Below are positions 11,813 to 23,214 of a DNA stretch of 64,000 nucleotides, piece by piece (within the stretch, counting starts at the first letter, position 1; each line of letters starts with the position of its first letter). This stretch comes from Monarcha castaneiventris obscurior (Eukaryota > Chordata > Aves > Passeriformes > Monarchidae). The DNA is taken from assembly GCA_026261815.1 (NCBI GenBank), contig JAMPIT010000258.1:17006501-17070500 (forward strand). Direction: 5' to 3'. A model generated the notes under the pieces. That model was not told where the DNA came from. It saw nothing but the letters and a program-made list of their open reading frames with translations, and did no database searches. A program made the position numbers and the translations under genes.

Positions 11813-12929
11813 ATGTTTTTAAAAGCATCTTAAAATATCTTCTTACTGTCTGGGTACTACTTTTCGAAAACAAACTATTGTCAGTAGTAAGTAATTTCAA
11901 TCCATTAAATGCCTTCAGTTCCCTGAGTGTCTGACAGAGCCCTCTTGTTCCAAGCTATCCTAACAAGCATGTGTCAAACCAAAATTCCATGGTGTAGAGC
12001 AGGTCTTTTCCCGTGCATTTTCTCAGCCTAGTCCTAGGCCAGCGGAGGCGGAGCAGGGAGCCGGGGCTGTTCCTGCCGGCATTCCCGTTCCCGGCCTGGG
12101 CCGAGGCCGAGGGGCCCTGGGGCCTGCAGGCTGCAGCTCCTCAGCACCTTCCAGCCGCTGGCCTTGCCTCACCCACGGAGCCCAGCTGGGGCTCACTCGG
12201 GCTGCAGCAGCTCTCTTCCTCTCTCCTTCCATACTGTCTCAGTGAGCCAAAATCTAACTCCGTGCTGGGACTTGCCCTGCCCTGCCTCTCCCCAAAGGAG
12301 CCCAGAGCTCCTGCGGGTATCCAGCCCTGCAGCTAACGCAGGGCTTGCTTTGCAGTTGTGACCCGTTTGGAGGGGCCCAAGGTGCAGGGACCTCCCGGGA
12401 CAGCAGGAGGGCACTGAGGGGACAGCAGCAGCTCCTGCAGCAGCCCCGTGCACAGCTGGGGACCCCAAGTGTGTTCCTAATGCGCACCTCCTGCAAAACA
12501 CCGGCTGCCCGCAGCCCAGCATCAACGTATGGGTGCCAGAGGTGGGAACAGCAGCCAGGAGAAAGGAATTAAATGACAGGAGAGTGCTGCTGGGGCTGAA
12601 GGGAGCCTGGCAAATCGCCCCTCTGCAGCCCGAGATGTCATCGCCGCCTGGTGAGGGTCAGCACAGGGTACGGCTTGGACAGAGACATCCACAGAAGGGC
12701 TGCGCCTGTCAAGCCCCTCAGTGTCGCTCAGCTGCGGCTGTCCCCGGCTTGCAGCTTGGCCTGGGCTGCATTCCCGGGCGGGTTTCCTTGGCAGCACACA
12801 GCAAGGCACGACCAGGACCGTGGGTTTTAATGGGCCTTCCACAAACACCATCGCTGTGGGGCTAATTCTGTCTCATACAATCCTCACACTACTGCTTATG
12901 GAGCGAGTGAAACCAGAAAATACAGTATA
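11813..12929. other. Intergenic transition from AT-rich to GC-rich DNA
   Basis: Base composition changes abruptly near 12010, from AT-rich to GC- and CpG-richer DNA that runs into the DR1 promoter. Many long open frames appear on both strands from 12013 to 12930, but they overlap each other, match nothing I know and reflect the scarcity of AT-rich stop codons. Confidence 0.5.
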
Positions 12930-13130
12930 AGAGATGGATGCCGCGGAAGACCAGCCATGGCTGCAAGTCGTGAATGAACTGCGGATGAAGCGCCAAGCCC
13001 GTCCTGCTTTGGGAACGAGCTTCAGGGGGCCGTCAGATCCCCCGCTACAGCGGGAACGCAGGGGAAGGGCAGGCGGGGCGGGGGCAGCCCGGGCGGGCCC
13101 GAGCGCAGCTCCAGGCGGAGCGGGGCGGCT

Positions 13131-13257
13131 GCAGGACCCCCCGGCGCCGCTGCGGGACCCCCCGGCGCCGCTGCGGGACCCCTCGCTGCCGCTGCGGGAC
13201 CCCTCGGCGCCGCTGCCGCTGCCGCTGCGGGACCCTCGGCGCCGCTGCCGCTGCCGC
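13131..13257 (+). repeat. GC-rich minisatellite (about 21-bp unit) in the DR1 promoter
   Basis: About five to six imperfect copies of a unit containing CTGCGGGACCCC and GGCGCCGCTG lie in tandem, with CTGCCG triplet-like insertions in the later copies. Translated forward it would read repeated DPPAPLR, but nothing suggests it is coding. Confidence 0.75.
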
Positions 13258-13273
13258 ACGTGGCGCCGCGGCC

Positions 13274-13320
13274 CTTCCGGCGCTGCCGGCGGCGGAAGCT
13301 GTTCCGGCTTCCGGCGGAAG
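13274..13320. promoter_or_regulatory. Cluster of ETS-type motifs
   Basis: Four ETS-core matches lie within 47 bases: CTTCCGG at 13274-13280 and 13308-13314, and GCGGAAG at 13292-13298 and 13314-13320, in opposite orientations. Clustered ETS/GABP sites are common at CpG-island promoters. The distance to the ATG (about 410 bases) suggests the core promoter could be here. Confidence 0.45.
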
Positions 13321-13386
13321 CGCCGTCCCTCGCAGGTTGAGCCGGAGTCGGAGCGTTTCCGCCTCGCGGCCGCCGCACGGCCGGGG

Positions 13387-13432
13387 CCAGCCCAGCCCAG
13401 CCCAGCGCAGCCGAGCCCAGCCGAGCCCAGCC
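13387..13432 (+). repeat. Pentanucleotide CCAGC/CCGAG repeat
   Basis: CCAGC-type pentamers run in tandem with a few substitutions to CGCAG and CCGAG, within the probable DR1 5' UTR or promoter. Confidence 0.8.
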
Positions 13433-13728
13433 GCGGGCGTTCCGCCGCTCGCCTCCCCTCAGGCTGGTCATAAGGCGGCGGCGCCGGTGCCCGAAGGATG
13501 TGGCGGAGGCGGCAGTGGCAGGCGCCGCGGCCGAGGGAGCCCTGAGCCCGAGCAGCGCTTCCCGGCCCCGCGACCCCCCGGCCCGGCAGCGACCCCCGGC
13601 CCGGCCCCCGCCGCCCCCCGCCCCTCCTCAGCGTCGCCGCCCGCGGCCCCGCCTGCCCCCGCCGGGTCCCCGCGCCCTGGAGCCCCGCGCGGGCGCTGAG
13701 CGCAGCCCCTGAGCCCAGCGCAGCCAGG

Positions 13729-13948
13729 ATGGCCTCGTCGTCCGGCAACGACGACGACCTCACCATCCCCAGGGCTGCCATCAACAAGATGATCAAAGAG
13801 ACGCTGCCCAATGTCCGCGTGGCGAACGACGCCCGGGAGCTGGTGGTCAACTGCTGCACTGAATTCATCCACCTCATCTCCTCCGAGGCCAACGAGATCT
13901 GCAACAAATCGGAGAAGAAAACTATCTCCCCGGAGCATGTCATACAAG
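13729..13948 (+). CDS. DR1: DR1 coding exon 1 (histone fold)
   Basis: Encodes residues 1-73 plus one base of codon 74, ending HVIQ, with donor ACAAG|GTGAGC (phase 1). Essentially the whole histone fold is in this exon. Confidence 0.97.
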
Positions 13949-16900
13949 GTGAGCTTCCGCGGCCGCTGTGCTGCTGCCGGGCCGGGCACCTGTGAGCCGC
14001 TCCTGTCCCGCTGCCGCTTTCTCCTCTCCGTGTGCTTGTGGCTCCGTAGAACACAAAAGGCAGGGTCTCGTAAGGGTGTGGAGGAGAAGCGTGTGTTGTC
14101 CGGCTTGCCAGTCACACCGCAAGGAAGGTTGTCTTTGTGTGGTTAGAGCGGCTGCTGGGTGTGCTCAGGATCAGCTCTGGTTTTGTGCTTTAGAGAAGCC
14201 TGTGATGCTTTGGGTGACCAAATCTCTGAGTCACTAAATCTCTTCCTCTTTTTGTACCTGTAAAACGAGGTCTGATTTTTCGAATGGTTGTGCAGCGTGT
14301 TTTAAGATTCTGAATGCATTAAATGTCTTTCTAGTTGGAGATTGATTATGTGGGGCCCAGGCTTTATTCCATGGTAGTCTTGTCTGGAATCTCTAAAGAG
14401 TATAATATTTCTTTAGGGCTGTCCTTACAGTCTCATTGTTTAATGTTGGATCTCTGTATCTGTTGCAAAAAGCATTTAAACGTGACCTATGCCCTTGTAT
14501 CTTTCTCTGCTGTTGACGTCCCCTTGCTTGAATAAAAGGCGAGTTCTCTGTGTCTCGTTTGTTTTTCTTTAAATTCTGCCGCAAATAGGAGTTTTTTGCC
14601 TCATCCTGAAGTCTGCATTCGGCATCTTTTGTCAGAACTAATTTGCTTTGCTTGTCGAGTCAGGGTTGTTGATACCAGTGTCTGCTGCAAACATATTTGT
14701 AGCAGCAGTAGTGAAAGAGTACTTCACTCTGCTGCCTGGGAGAGATATTAACAGCAGCATTTGTAGTACAGCTATTTTCAGGACTGCAGTGGTACCAAGT
14801 GAGTTAAAAAAGTATTGTCGTTTTTTGGTATTTTTTTGGCAATATTTGCTGTTGAAAAGAAACAAACGAAATTTGATTTGTTTGAAATTTATTAGCTTGC
14901 TCACCAGAAGAGGTTTAAGTATTTGACTGGGTCATGAACAGCTAAAGAAAATAAGTAGTATGTATGAGCTTTAGTATTAAATAAAATACATGTAAGCTTG
15001 AACGTTTAGCAAAGTAGCTCCATCACAGAAGCCTAGGATGTAAAGAGTAAAACCTGTGCTTGCACATGGAAGCATACTTTAGGTGTGATGCTCTTTAATA
15101 CATGGATAGTTTCTTCAAGTCACCACAGAAAACATTTGAGGTTAGTTCTTAACACAGGCGTAGACCCGATCTTTAAGGCTGAGGGCAATACATAGTTTCT
15201 GTATTATTTTGTGCCCAGTAGTGGTGATCAGTAGAAAAGATTTCACCTCTTGCTGTTGTAAGCTTAGTCTGGGTTTTTTGGAATACAGAGTGAAACTAAA
15301 GTGAGTTTGCATAACATCAGCAGGTGGTCCCATGCCAAGTATTTTGCCGGGTTCTATGTCCTTGTGTTACCATATCTCAGAGTTAGGAAAAGTTATTTTC
15401 AAATTAAATCTGTACTTTCTAGTAAAATATTGCAGTGTATCCATTTTTGTAATGTTCTAGAGATGGAAGTTGTCGTTCTTGGATTTTCTGCTGTTCTTAT
15501 GTTCAGGGAGGTGTATTTGCTTCTAGCTCCTTTCAGATGCTGGTCAGTTGGCAAACGATCCCTCTGTGAGGTTTGAGGGTTTAGGTCTCCCGTTTGGGAA
15601 GCAGTGATTGTGTGTGTAGGTACAGAGTATTTCAGCATTTTCATCCATCTTCATGCATTGCTGTTTTGAATGCCTCTTAATGCAGCTTCATGACAATGAT
15701 GCTAACAAATTAGGCAATTGAAATCTGCTTGTTGTGGCCATCCACGTATCTTTTTCCTTCTGAATGCTTGGAAGTCAAGTGAGGCTAATGGCCATCACAT
15801 CACACCTGGCCCAGCCTAAGCACAAGGTGCTGCCAAGAGGAATCTTTTTGTACCCTCTGAGATCTGGATCTGGCAATTGCAGATACAACTGACCCTGTGG
15901 CTTTTGAGAATTTAGGGCAGAGCATGGCTCCCTCTCAGGTGAGTTTGCTGGCTGTCTGGGGCTGTAAACAAGAAGTTACTGGGTTGGAAACAAGAAGCAG
16001 GAAGGGTATTTTGCTGGGCCAGAGAAGGGGGAAGGAGGCACTGTGCAGTTAGTGACACTGTGCCATTGGACTGTGTTAGAGGTGATGTGAAACTGCCCTT
16101 TGCCACTGTGCTCAGGTGTTGGGCACAGCGGTGCTTGGGACACTCCTTCCTTTGCTGCACTGCTACAGTGATTGTGTTGCCATGTGCTGAGCAAGAGCTC
16201 TCTCTACCCTTGGGTTGTACTTCAGATAGATGAGGTCCTTGCTGTGTTTTATTGTGTGGTAGCACAAACACTTGACTGGCACAGCGCTGTCAACAGCAAA
16301 GAAAAAGGAAAGCAGAGGCTTCTTGCATTCCATTAGAGATCCCATTTGATAGATGTGCTCAGACTATGCCAAGAACTCACTATTGGTAACAAAATGCAAG
16401 ACAGCTTTCTTGGAGAGTACCCAAAAGCATGAAGGCTCTGTAATAGTTGTAAGTGGAGATCTCCACATTTATTGTTGAATTCCACCATCAGAAACCCAGC
16501 TGTGAATCTGCAGCTCTAGTAAGCAAATGAATGTTCTTCCATGCTGGAACAGAAACTAGAATAATTTGAATGTTAAATGGCTTGTGACAAAGCAGGCTTT
16601 TTTATGAGAAACGAAATTTTCGTTGAATTCTGAAAATGGTGACTTGTAAAATCACTGCTTTTATGAAGTTGGTTACTTTGATTACTTGGTCTACATGGAA
16701 CTGTTGTGCACTAAGGTAGGCTGTGGACTGATGTCAAATCTTGTAGCTTCTTTTCGCGGACTGTTAGGATACTTGCAGTATGTATATTATCACTTAATTA
16801 AAAAGAAATCCACACAACTGTTCATGTTTAGGATTTTATTTTGGAAGCTCTTTTTTCCTTGAAAGGAGCATAAAAACTTAAAAGTCTCAGATATTAATTA

Positions 16901-19900
16901 TTTGATTGTATAAAATAAAAGTATTGCTAACTATGTGTCACTGATTACTCAGAGACCTGCACCTTCATGCAGTCATTAAGAGTAGGAGGAAACTGGGGAA
17001 AGGATAACTGTGATCTGGTGTTTGTAAATATGAGTTGTGTTATTCCCCCAAATGCTGTGTTTTGGGATTCAGCTGTTCACATTTGGTGGGATAATTCTAG
17101 CCTCAGTAAGATACTAAATTTTCAGCAATCTGGGTAGGATGGTATGTTTCAGACTCAAAAATTAGGAAGGCTTTGAATTTTGATGCAGCAAATAGCAGCT
17201 CTGATAAAGTAGTAATCACTTGTCCCACATTTTAGCACCATGCTGGTATAAAGAGATCCATATTTCTTCCATTCATGTGTTCAGTAAAGCCTTGATGTGC
17301 TTCAAGAAGATGGTAAATTTTGTAAGTTGTTTCACAGCCAGTAGAATTTCGATGCAGTAGATTGATGATGCATATATGGTTCTTCATAGCTTTGTTATAT
17401 TGAATAATTGTAAAAATCTGTCTTGGTGGTATCACATTGGGGTTTTAAATTTTTTTGTGTGTCTGTGTTATATTCAATACACAATTGTAAGTTCTTTCCA
17501 TTAATTTATTTTTTTTTTTAAGGACCATTTAAAATTTCTGTAAAAACACATCTTGCTGCTAACTTCGGATTTGGCAGTTGTTCATGTTCTGATGCAGCAG
17601 ATTGCCAGCCCTGGTCTTTTGACAAGCACCTCTGGTTTTGCTGTGGTGGTTTGTCTCAGTGATGTTAGACTTGCAGATTTCGTCAGTTTGGTTCAAAAAG
17701 TATGACTTTAAAAAGTTTACTGTATATACAGTTTACATTTTAAAATTGAATGAGTTCTTAAAATATCTGTAGATTATTAAAATAACCAGTTCTGGACTAT
17801 GAGGCATGGATTTGCCTCCTGTATGCTGAGGCTGGATGAAACAAGTTTCTGAAGCTTTTTGGTAATTCTCCTAGAAACTGTGGGCTAATTGGAAAAAGCG
17901 TTTCCAGTGTCTGTGTGTGGGCTGAGGCTGAACTGCCATACTGTCTCTGAAGTAATTTGATTATCTCTAAATCAGTTTGTCTTTTAACTTTATTTTTTTT
18001 ATGAAGTAAGTATTATGTAAATTCCTTTGCCAGGTGTTCTCTTTGAGGGGATGGTGGTGCTGTATGACTAGATAGCAGCACTGGCAGCCCTGTTGCAGAA
18101 GACAGTGTGTGAGTTGTGTCCCTGAGAACAGGTTGGAAGCCAAAAACTTAGAGAATGCCTTTGGGTTATTGTTTAGATTATGGTTCATTGACATGCTGCT
18201 GTAATTATGGGTAGGAAAATGTTGCTTGCAAAATTAGTGTTAGAATATTGTCTGAGTTACTGTAACTAAGATCTTGTGTATAACAACTTGTTGATGGCTG
18301 TTGTGCAGTTTAGTGCTATTTCTTGAATAGCTTGTCACAAAAGGTTGAAATTAAGATATAGGTTAAAACAACTTGTACTGCAAACTCTGAATTGTGTAAA
18401 TGCTTGAAATCAACCAGTTTTTTTATTAAACTGAAACTTAATTCTAATATAATTGTTGTTTTTGTAATGTTTCTAGTATATTCTGTAATAGGTTCACTTA
18501 GGGTGTGTGTGGAGGCATATCATAGTAAATGGTGCATGAGGAAACTGTGCCTTTTGTCACTTGAGCTACCTGGGTTTTTATAATCCTTCCTGCTTCCTTT
18601 GCATTCCTTAAAAAAACTGTTGTTGCAGGATATAGCTGCATTACAGATTTCTTTGAGCAGATAAAAGTGCAAGATTTTAGTTTCTGAATCTTTTTTAACA
18701 TGGTGATAAATAGAAGGGGTTCTGTTGAGAAATAAAACGATAAAAAGCTTATACATAACTTTATATAGCTTTATATGTATGAACAATACATTTTATATGT
18801 GAACTATACATTTTATATATAGGAAGTTAGATACTGGAAGTCAAAAGCTAAACTTTGGCAACCCAACATATTTATTTCTGCCTTATTGAAGGATCTGTGA
18901 TCATTTTACATGCATCGCTTTTGCTCTGTTATAGGCTGCTAATTTACCTTCTACTGAAGACTTGCAAAAACTGGAAAAGCAGAATCTCTGAGACATAATT
19001 CAGATAGGAAGGACTTCTTAGCTGTATAAATTATGTTGATTCTAATATAGAGAAGATGGGGAAAAGATATCTTTTGGAGAATGCCTGTCTCTAGCAAAGT
19101 GTATCTGAAAGCCTTGAATCCTCTGCAAGCTTCTTTGGTTGTACCTGACGAACCTTAATTTTTTTAGCCTAAAAACATGTATTCCTGAAGAACATAGAAG
19201 AAGAGAGAGGGGGGAAATAGCTGTTAGGTCTTTTTAAGAACAGAGATTTTTGTCACCAGATGATAGGAAAGTTATCAAATGTTTTACTTTTTCTTCTTTT
19301 TAATAAACAAGTAAACATCTATTATCAAAAACTTTGTAAAAGGTAAACAATGTTTTTCTTTCTTTCTTTCTTTCTAGCACTAGAAAGTTTGGGGTTTGGC
19401 TCCTATATCAGTGAAGTAAAAGAAGTCTTACAAGAATGCAAAACAGTAGCACTAAAGAGAAGAAAGGCTAGTTCACGCTTGGAGAACCTCGGCATTCCGG
19501 AAGAAGAGCTACTAAGGCAGCAACAGGAATTATTTGCACAAGTAAGTGGAGCAATACTTGGCCTGATGAGGTTGGAATAATTAATGCTGCAGGTCTAGGG
19601 CCACACAAACATGTGCACACCTCAAGAAGTATCCCCTTCTTTGTGAATTGATGTGGCATCTAAGATGCTATTGGCCTTGGCCTGTTTGAATTGGGGAATG
19701 TGAAGTCAACAAATACGATGCTGCTACTTGATACGTTTGTGATTTGACATACAGGACTTTGTATGTGAACCTATTTCATATTCTAGGTTTAACAAGCATG
19801 GGGTTTTGCTGCTACTTGAGTATTTCCAGTCTATCATGGAGAATACATTAAGAATTACTCAGTTGAGGAAGTAGAAGAATAACAGCTGGTGTTCTAGGAA

Positions 19901-22900
19901 ATTACCAGTTTTGAAGCATTGAAAAGTGAAAATAGCTTTTCTGTTTCTGACCATCAGTGCACAAATGTTATTTCTTATACTTGGAAAGAAACTTTATTCT
20001 TGGCAAGACTGTAATTGAGTGAATTCATGCATACATTTTTAAAGAGGCCATTGAGGCATGGAAAAAGCATTTGCCTGCAAATAGTGTACTAACACACACA
20101 TTCTTCATCCCAGCCTTTTCCCCTTCCAGCTTTCCCTGATGTTTTAACATCTCCCAGTTTAATTGACTAAAACCCTGTTTTATATATTTATCTTTCTACA
20201 CCATTCTCTTAGTTTGATGGGACCATTCTCTAAACTAAGAGATGGGAAAGTTATCTGGTATTTCTCTTTTCTCTTAACCAAGGCCAGAGTCTTATTTTCT
20301 CACTTTGCTTACTTTGATTTCCTCTGATGAAAATGCTTATTCAGTTAGCATTTCATTACTGTGACCTTCTCTCCCCTTTGCTATACTTGTATCTTGCTGA
20401 AGCTGTCATTTTCATCTTATAACATGCCAGCTACTTTAATCTTCATTGCATGATGAAATTTAAGGCATTTAATATTTCAGCATACCATGTAGCTATTGCA
20501 GTGAACTAGTTATGATCAAGTTATGAACTAGTTATGATCAAGTACATGTGCCTAACTCTTGTTCGACTGTACTAACGTTAGAAAGACCAATATGGCTGCT
20601 TCTGGATTTTGGGAAAGATTTACAAATAATAGTCAGTTTGATACCTGTTTTTTACTTACTATTTTGTGCAAGTAACTCAGTGTGATACACAAAATTAAAC
20701 AGTGGCAAAACCAAGGTTTATTGAGGGGGTACTAGCTCCAGAGTATCATTGGAAAAAATAAAGGAAAAAAAAATTGCCGAAACCACCTTATGCAAGCCAC
20801 ACTTTGTCTAAGGAATGACAGCTTGAAATGTATTCTTTTAAACCTCTGTTACTGTGCCTTAGCTTCTAAATTAAGACAATGCATGCCAGTTTGACAAAAT
20901 TGTATGAATGATTTTTAAAAATAGTGCTTGGTAATATGGAAAATGTTTGCTTAGATTCAAGGATGACAGTCTCATTTTTCAAAAATAGTAGCTGTGATGT
21001 GCTGTTGGAGGTACTGTAATTAGTCTTGAATATAGTTACACAAGTGCATGCTTATTTATTAGTGTTAATCTTTTTAATATTTTAGAGCATGGCACTAACG
21101 CTGACTTCTTGCTCTAGTTTTAAAATACCTGCCTGTTAATGTTATGAATGTTTGATAACTCTGGCATGGATGATTGTAAATATTTGAAGTCAGGGGAATG
21201 GCTTACCCTAATATTCATGCATGTCTAAGTTTTTGTGCAAGACAAGGGTCTTGATAGATTTGAGGGTTATTTTGAGGCTTTCTCACTGGAGTTGTGCAGT
21301 AAATGAGTTAAGTTTACCAGATGCTTATAGAGCTTCTTGGTCAATCCAACTCAATGGAATTCCTCAGCTTGTGGGGTTTTTTTCTCTTCCCATTTCTGAA
21401 ATGGTGAAGTGTTATCATTACAGATATGGCAGTGAGGGTGGGCACTGACAAAGTGATGCATCATCCAGTGTGCAGTGCTGAGCCCCTGTTTCCTGGAGCA
21501 TGCAGGTGTATCACCTCCCTGAGTGTGCACTAAACTTCACTGCACAGGGGCACCAGGGAGCCCTGTTCTATCTCCTGTCTGATAAATATTTGTGCCTTCC
21601 TGTGTACAAGTGCTGCTGTGTTTCCTCTAAAACTCTACGTGTCTTAAATTGTTTTCCAAGTCTTGTAACTATGTTACCACTTGAGGTTTGAAATACTGAA
21701 AAGTTTTCATTGAGATTTCTACTTCTGTAAAATGACTTTTTTACTGCTAGAACAGAGGAAAATGTGACACTATGTAAAAATAATGGAACACTCTCCTTTT
21801 TTTCACATTGCTAAGTAGAAAAACTGGGTTTGTTTGTTTTCCAGACATTATCTTTTGCCATCTTGTCGTTTGCAAAACTGTAAAAAAACTTGATGCTTTG
21901 GAAAAAAATAGGAAAATTCAGTGAGTGCAATAGGATTAAAAAGGAGATTATTATAGCCTCAGTGGTGACTTGTAAAAGTAGAAGAATAAAAAAGACTTAA
22001 AATTTTTCATTTTGAGAGCTTTTTCTTAATGTTCACTCAAAATAGAAATTGAAGTTGTAACTTTAACACAATCAATTAGCATATTGTTGAAATCAACAGG
22101 AGTTATCAAAAAACAAGAGAAAACACTGGATAGAAAAATGAAGATTCATCAATTGAACTATTTGAAATGTTTTGGTAGAATCTCTTTTACTTTCCAGTAA
22201 AGGACTGTACCTTTCTGTAGCAAAGCCATCCTCAGTTATCATACCTGAATTTGAGAAGACCTTGTCTAGCTCTGTTTTGCAAAGAGTGCTTAGCAAAGTA
22301 AGATAATGGCTTTCTTTGTTTTTGTGATAATGTGTGCCTCTGTGGTTCAATTGGATGATTTCATAATTGGGAGTTTTGTTATTTGTAATCAACAAAGCAA
22401 GGCTGTTCTCATCTCTGAACTGTGATTAAATGTTAAGATCCCTTGAAACTGATGTCTAAAGTTTCCTTTGCTTTGCCTCAGTTAAATTTTTCATTAGTCA
22501 ATGGTTTAGCACAGTCCTTACAGTGGAACTTAAGTACACTAGTTTCTGTCTCGTGTTTTTGTAAATGTAAGGCCTCCAAACAGTGGTGTCTTCAGAGGAA
22601 GAGAGAATATAGCTAAACCTCTTGGTACAAATAATTAAGGTACTTCTAGATGTGGTTTTGCATGTGCAATTAATAAAAAAAAAATAAAAGGAATCTGCAG
22701 GTACGGATAAAAACACTTTTAAAGAGAATGTGTTCTAGAGATTCTTCACAAGCTATGTATGGCCTTAACAATTAAATTCATATCTCCAGGCTAGACAACA
22801 GCAAGCAGAACTGGCACAGCAGGAATGGCTACAGATGCAACAAGCAGCTCAACAGGCACAGCTCGCTGCTGCCTCAGCCAGTGCATCCAATCAGGCAGGA

Positions 22901-22936
22901 TCTTCTCAGGATGAAGATGATGAAGATGATATCTGA
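13729..22936 (+). CDS. DR1: DR1, down-regulator of transcription 1 (NC2-beta), three exons, complete
   Basis: Joining 13729-13948, 19378-19541 and 22790-22936 gives 531 nt and 176 residues, the length I recall for human DR1, to which the protein appears nearly identical. Residues about 10-75 form a histone fold (start MASSSGNDDDLTIP; DARELVVNCCTEF) that pairs with DRAP1 (NC2-alpha). The dimer binds TBP on promoter DNA and blocks TFIIA/TFIIB entry in the nucleus; DR1 is also known in the ATAC acetyltransferase complex. The C-terminal part is glutamine/alanine-rich and ends in an acidic tail DEDDEDDI. The ATG has A at -3 and G at +4. One visible difference from human is Gln at residue 128, where I recall Lys. 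The CpG-island promoter suggests broad expression. Confidence 0.97.
13949..19377 (+). other. DR1: DR1 intron 1
   Basis: 5.4-kb GT-AG intron. The first hundred or so bases belong to the CpG island; the rest is AT-rich. I saw no embedded exon, snoRNA or recognisable transposon. The acceptor is preceded by a TTTC microsatellite, listed separately. Confidence 0.85.
19355..19374 (+). repeat. (TTTC)5 microsatellite forming a splice-acceptor tract
   Basis: Five perfect TTTC units directly precede the TAG of the acceptor for DR1 exon 2, so the polypyrimidine tract is itself a microsatellite. Confidence 0.95.
19378..19541 (+). CDS. DR1: DR1 coding exon 2
   Basis: The acceptor is TTTCTAG|CACTAG. It completes A74, encodes residues 75-128 (LESLGFGSYISEVK to QQELFAQ) and ends GCACAA|GTAAGT (phase 0). 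It carries the end of the histone-fold region and the following helical segment. Confidence 0.96.
20205..20242. repeat. 11-bp perfect inverted repeat
   Basis: TCTCTTAGTTT (20205-20215) and AAACTAAGAGA (20232-20242) are exact reverse complements separated by 16 bases. The spacer also contains ATGG..CCAT, so a larger hairpin is possible. CCATTCTCT also occurs twice directly (20201 and 20223), suggesting a local inverted duplication. Confidence 0.75.
20503..20543 (+). repeat. 22-bp tandem duplication
   Basis: A 22-base unit starting GAACTAGTTATGATCAAG occurs at 20503-20524 and again, nearly complete, from 20525. It lies in DR1 intron 2. Confidence 0.9.
22790..22936 (+). CDS. DR1: DR1 last coding exon
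   Basis: The acceptor is ATCTCCAG|GCTAGAC. It encodes residues 129-176: the Gln/Ala-rich segment (ARQQQAELAQQEW onward), SSQ, then the acidic tail from GAT/GAA codon repeats, and TGA at 22934-22936. Confidence 0.97.
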   Translation, partial: ARQQQAELAQQEWLQMQQAAQQAQLAAASASASNQAGSSQDEDDEDDI

Positions 22937-23193
22937 AAATCACCAGCTGAGTTGTCTTACTAAGAAATACTTTTCCTGCACAATGAAAACAGTGAAATGA
23001 ATGCTTACCTGTAAGTTTGTATGCATCGTGGACTGGCAGTTGGTATTCTAGGGGTGTCTGCTCTTGTGTGCTGTACATGTATAAACTGTCTTTTTTTGAA
23101 CTCTTGAAGATTTAAGGTTCAGTATCATATCAACTTTGGATTTTTAATGGTGTATATGGAAATTTTAGATAGCAGTGCGTCATTTATTTGATC

Positions 23194-23214
23194 AATAAAC
23201 AGTGTTACAATAAA
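23194..23214 (+). terminator. DR1: Proximal paired poly(A) signals of DR1
   Basis: Two AATAAA hexamers (23194-23199 and 23209-23214) lie about 260 bases after the DR1 stop codon. Confidence 0.6.

Larger units (their letters stand above)
12930..14060 (+). promoter_or_regulatory. CpG-island promoter of DR1
   Basis: Very high GC and dense CpG flank the DR1 start codon, typical of a housekeeping-gene promoter. There is no TATA box. ETS-like sites and two GC-rich tandem repeats lie inside it. The island covers the expected 5' UTR, exon 1 and the start of intron 1. The exact transcription start cannot be read from the sequence. Confidence 0.75.
19542..22789 (+). other. DR1: DR1 intron 2
   Basis: 3.2-kb GT-AG intron, AT-rich. 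It contains an 11-bp inverted repeat and a 22-bp tandem duplication (listed separately), and no other gene that I can see. Confidence 0.85.

Noticed and set aside
12934..13473. 179-codon + strand open frame starting MDAAEDQPW
   Set aside because: Its first 30 residues look less biased, but most of it translates the promoter minisatellite and pentamer repeats. I recognise no protein family and see no splice or expression evidence.
12873..14054. 393-codon open frame on the minus strand across the DR1 promoter and exon 1
   Set aside because: It lies in CpG-island DNA where stop codons are rare, runs antisense to a known exon, is low-complexity (R/G/A/P/S repeats) and has no recognisable domain.
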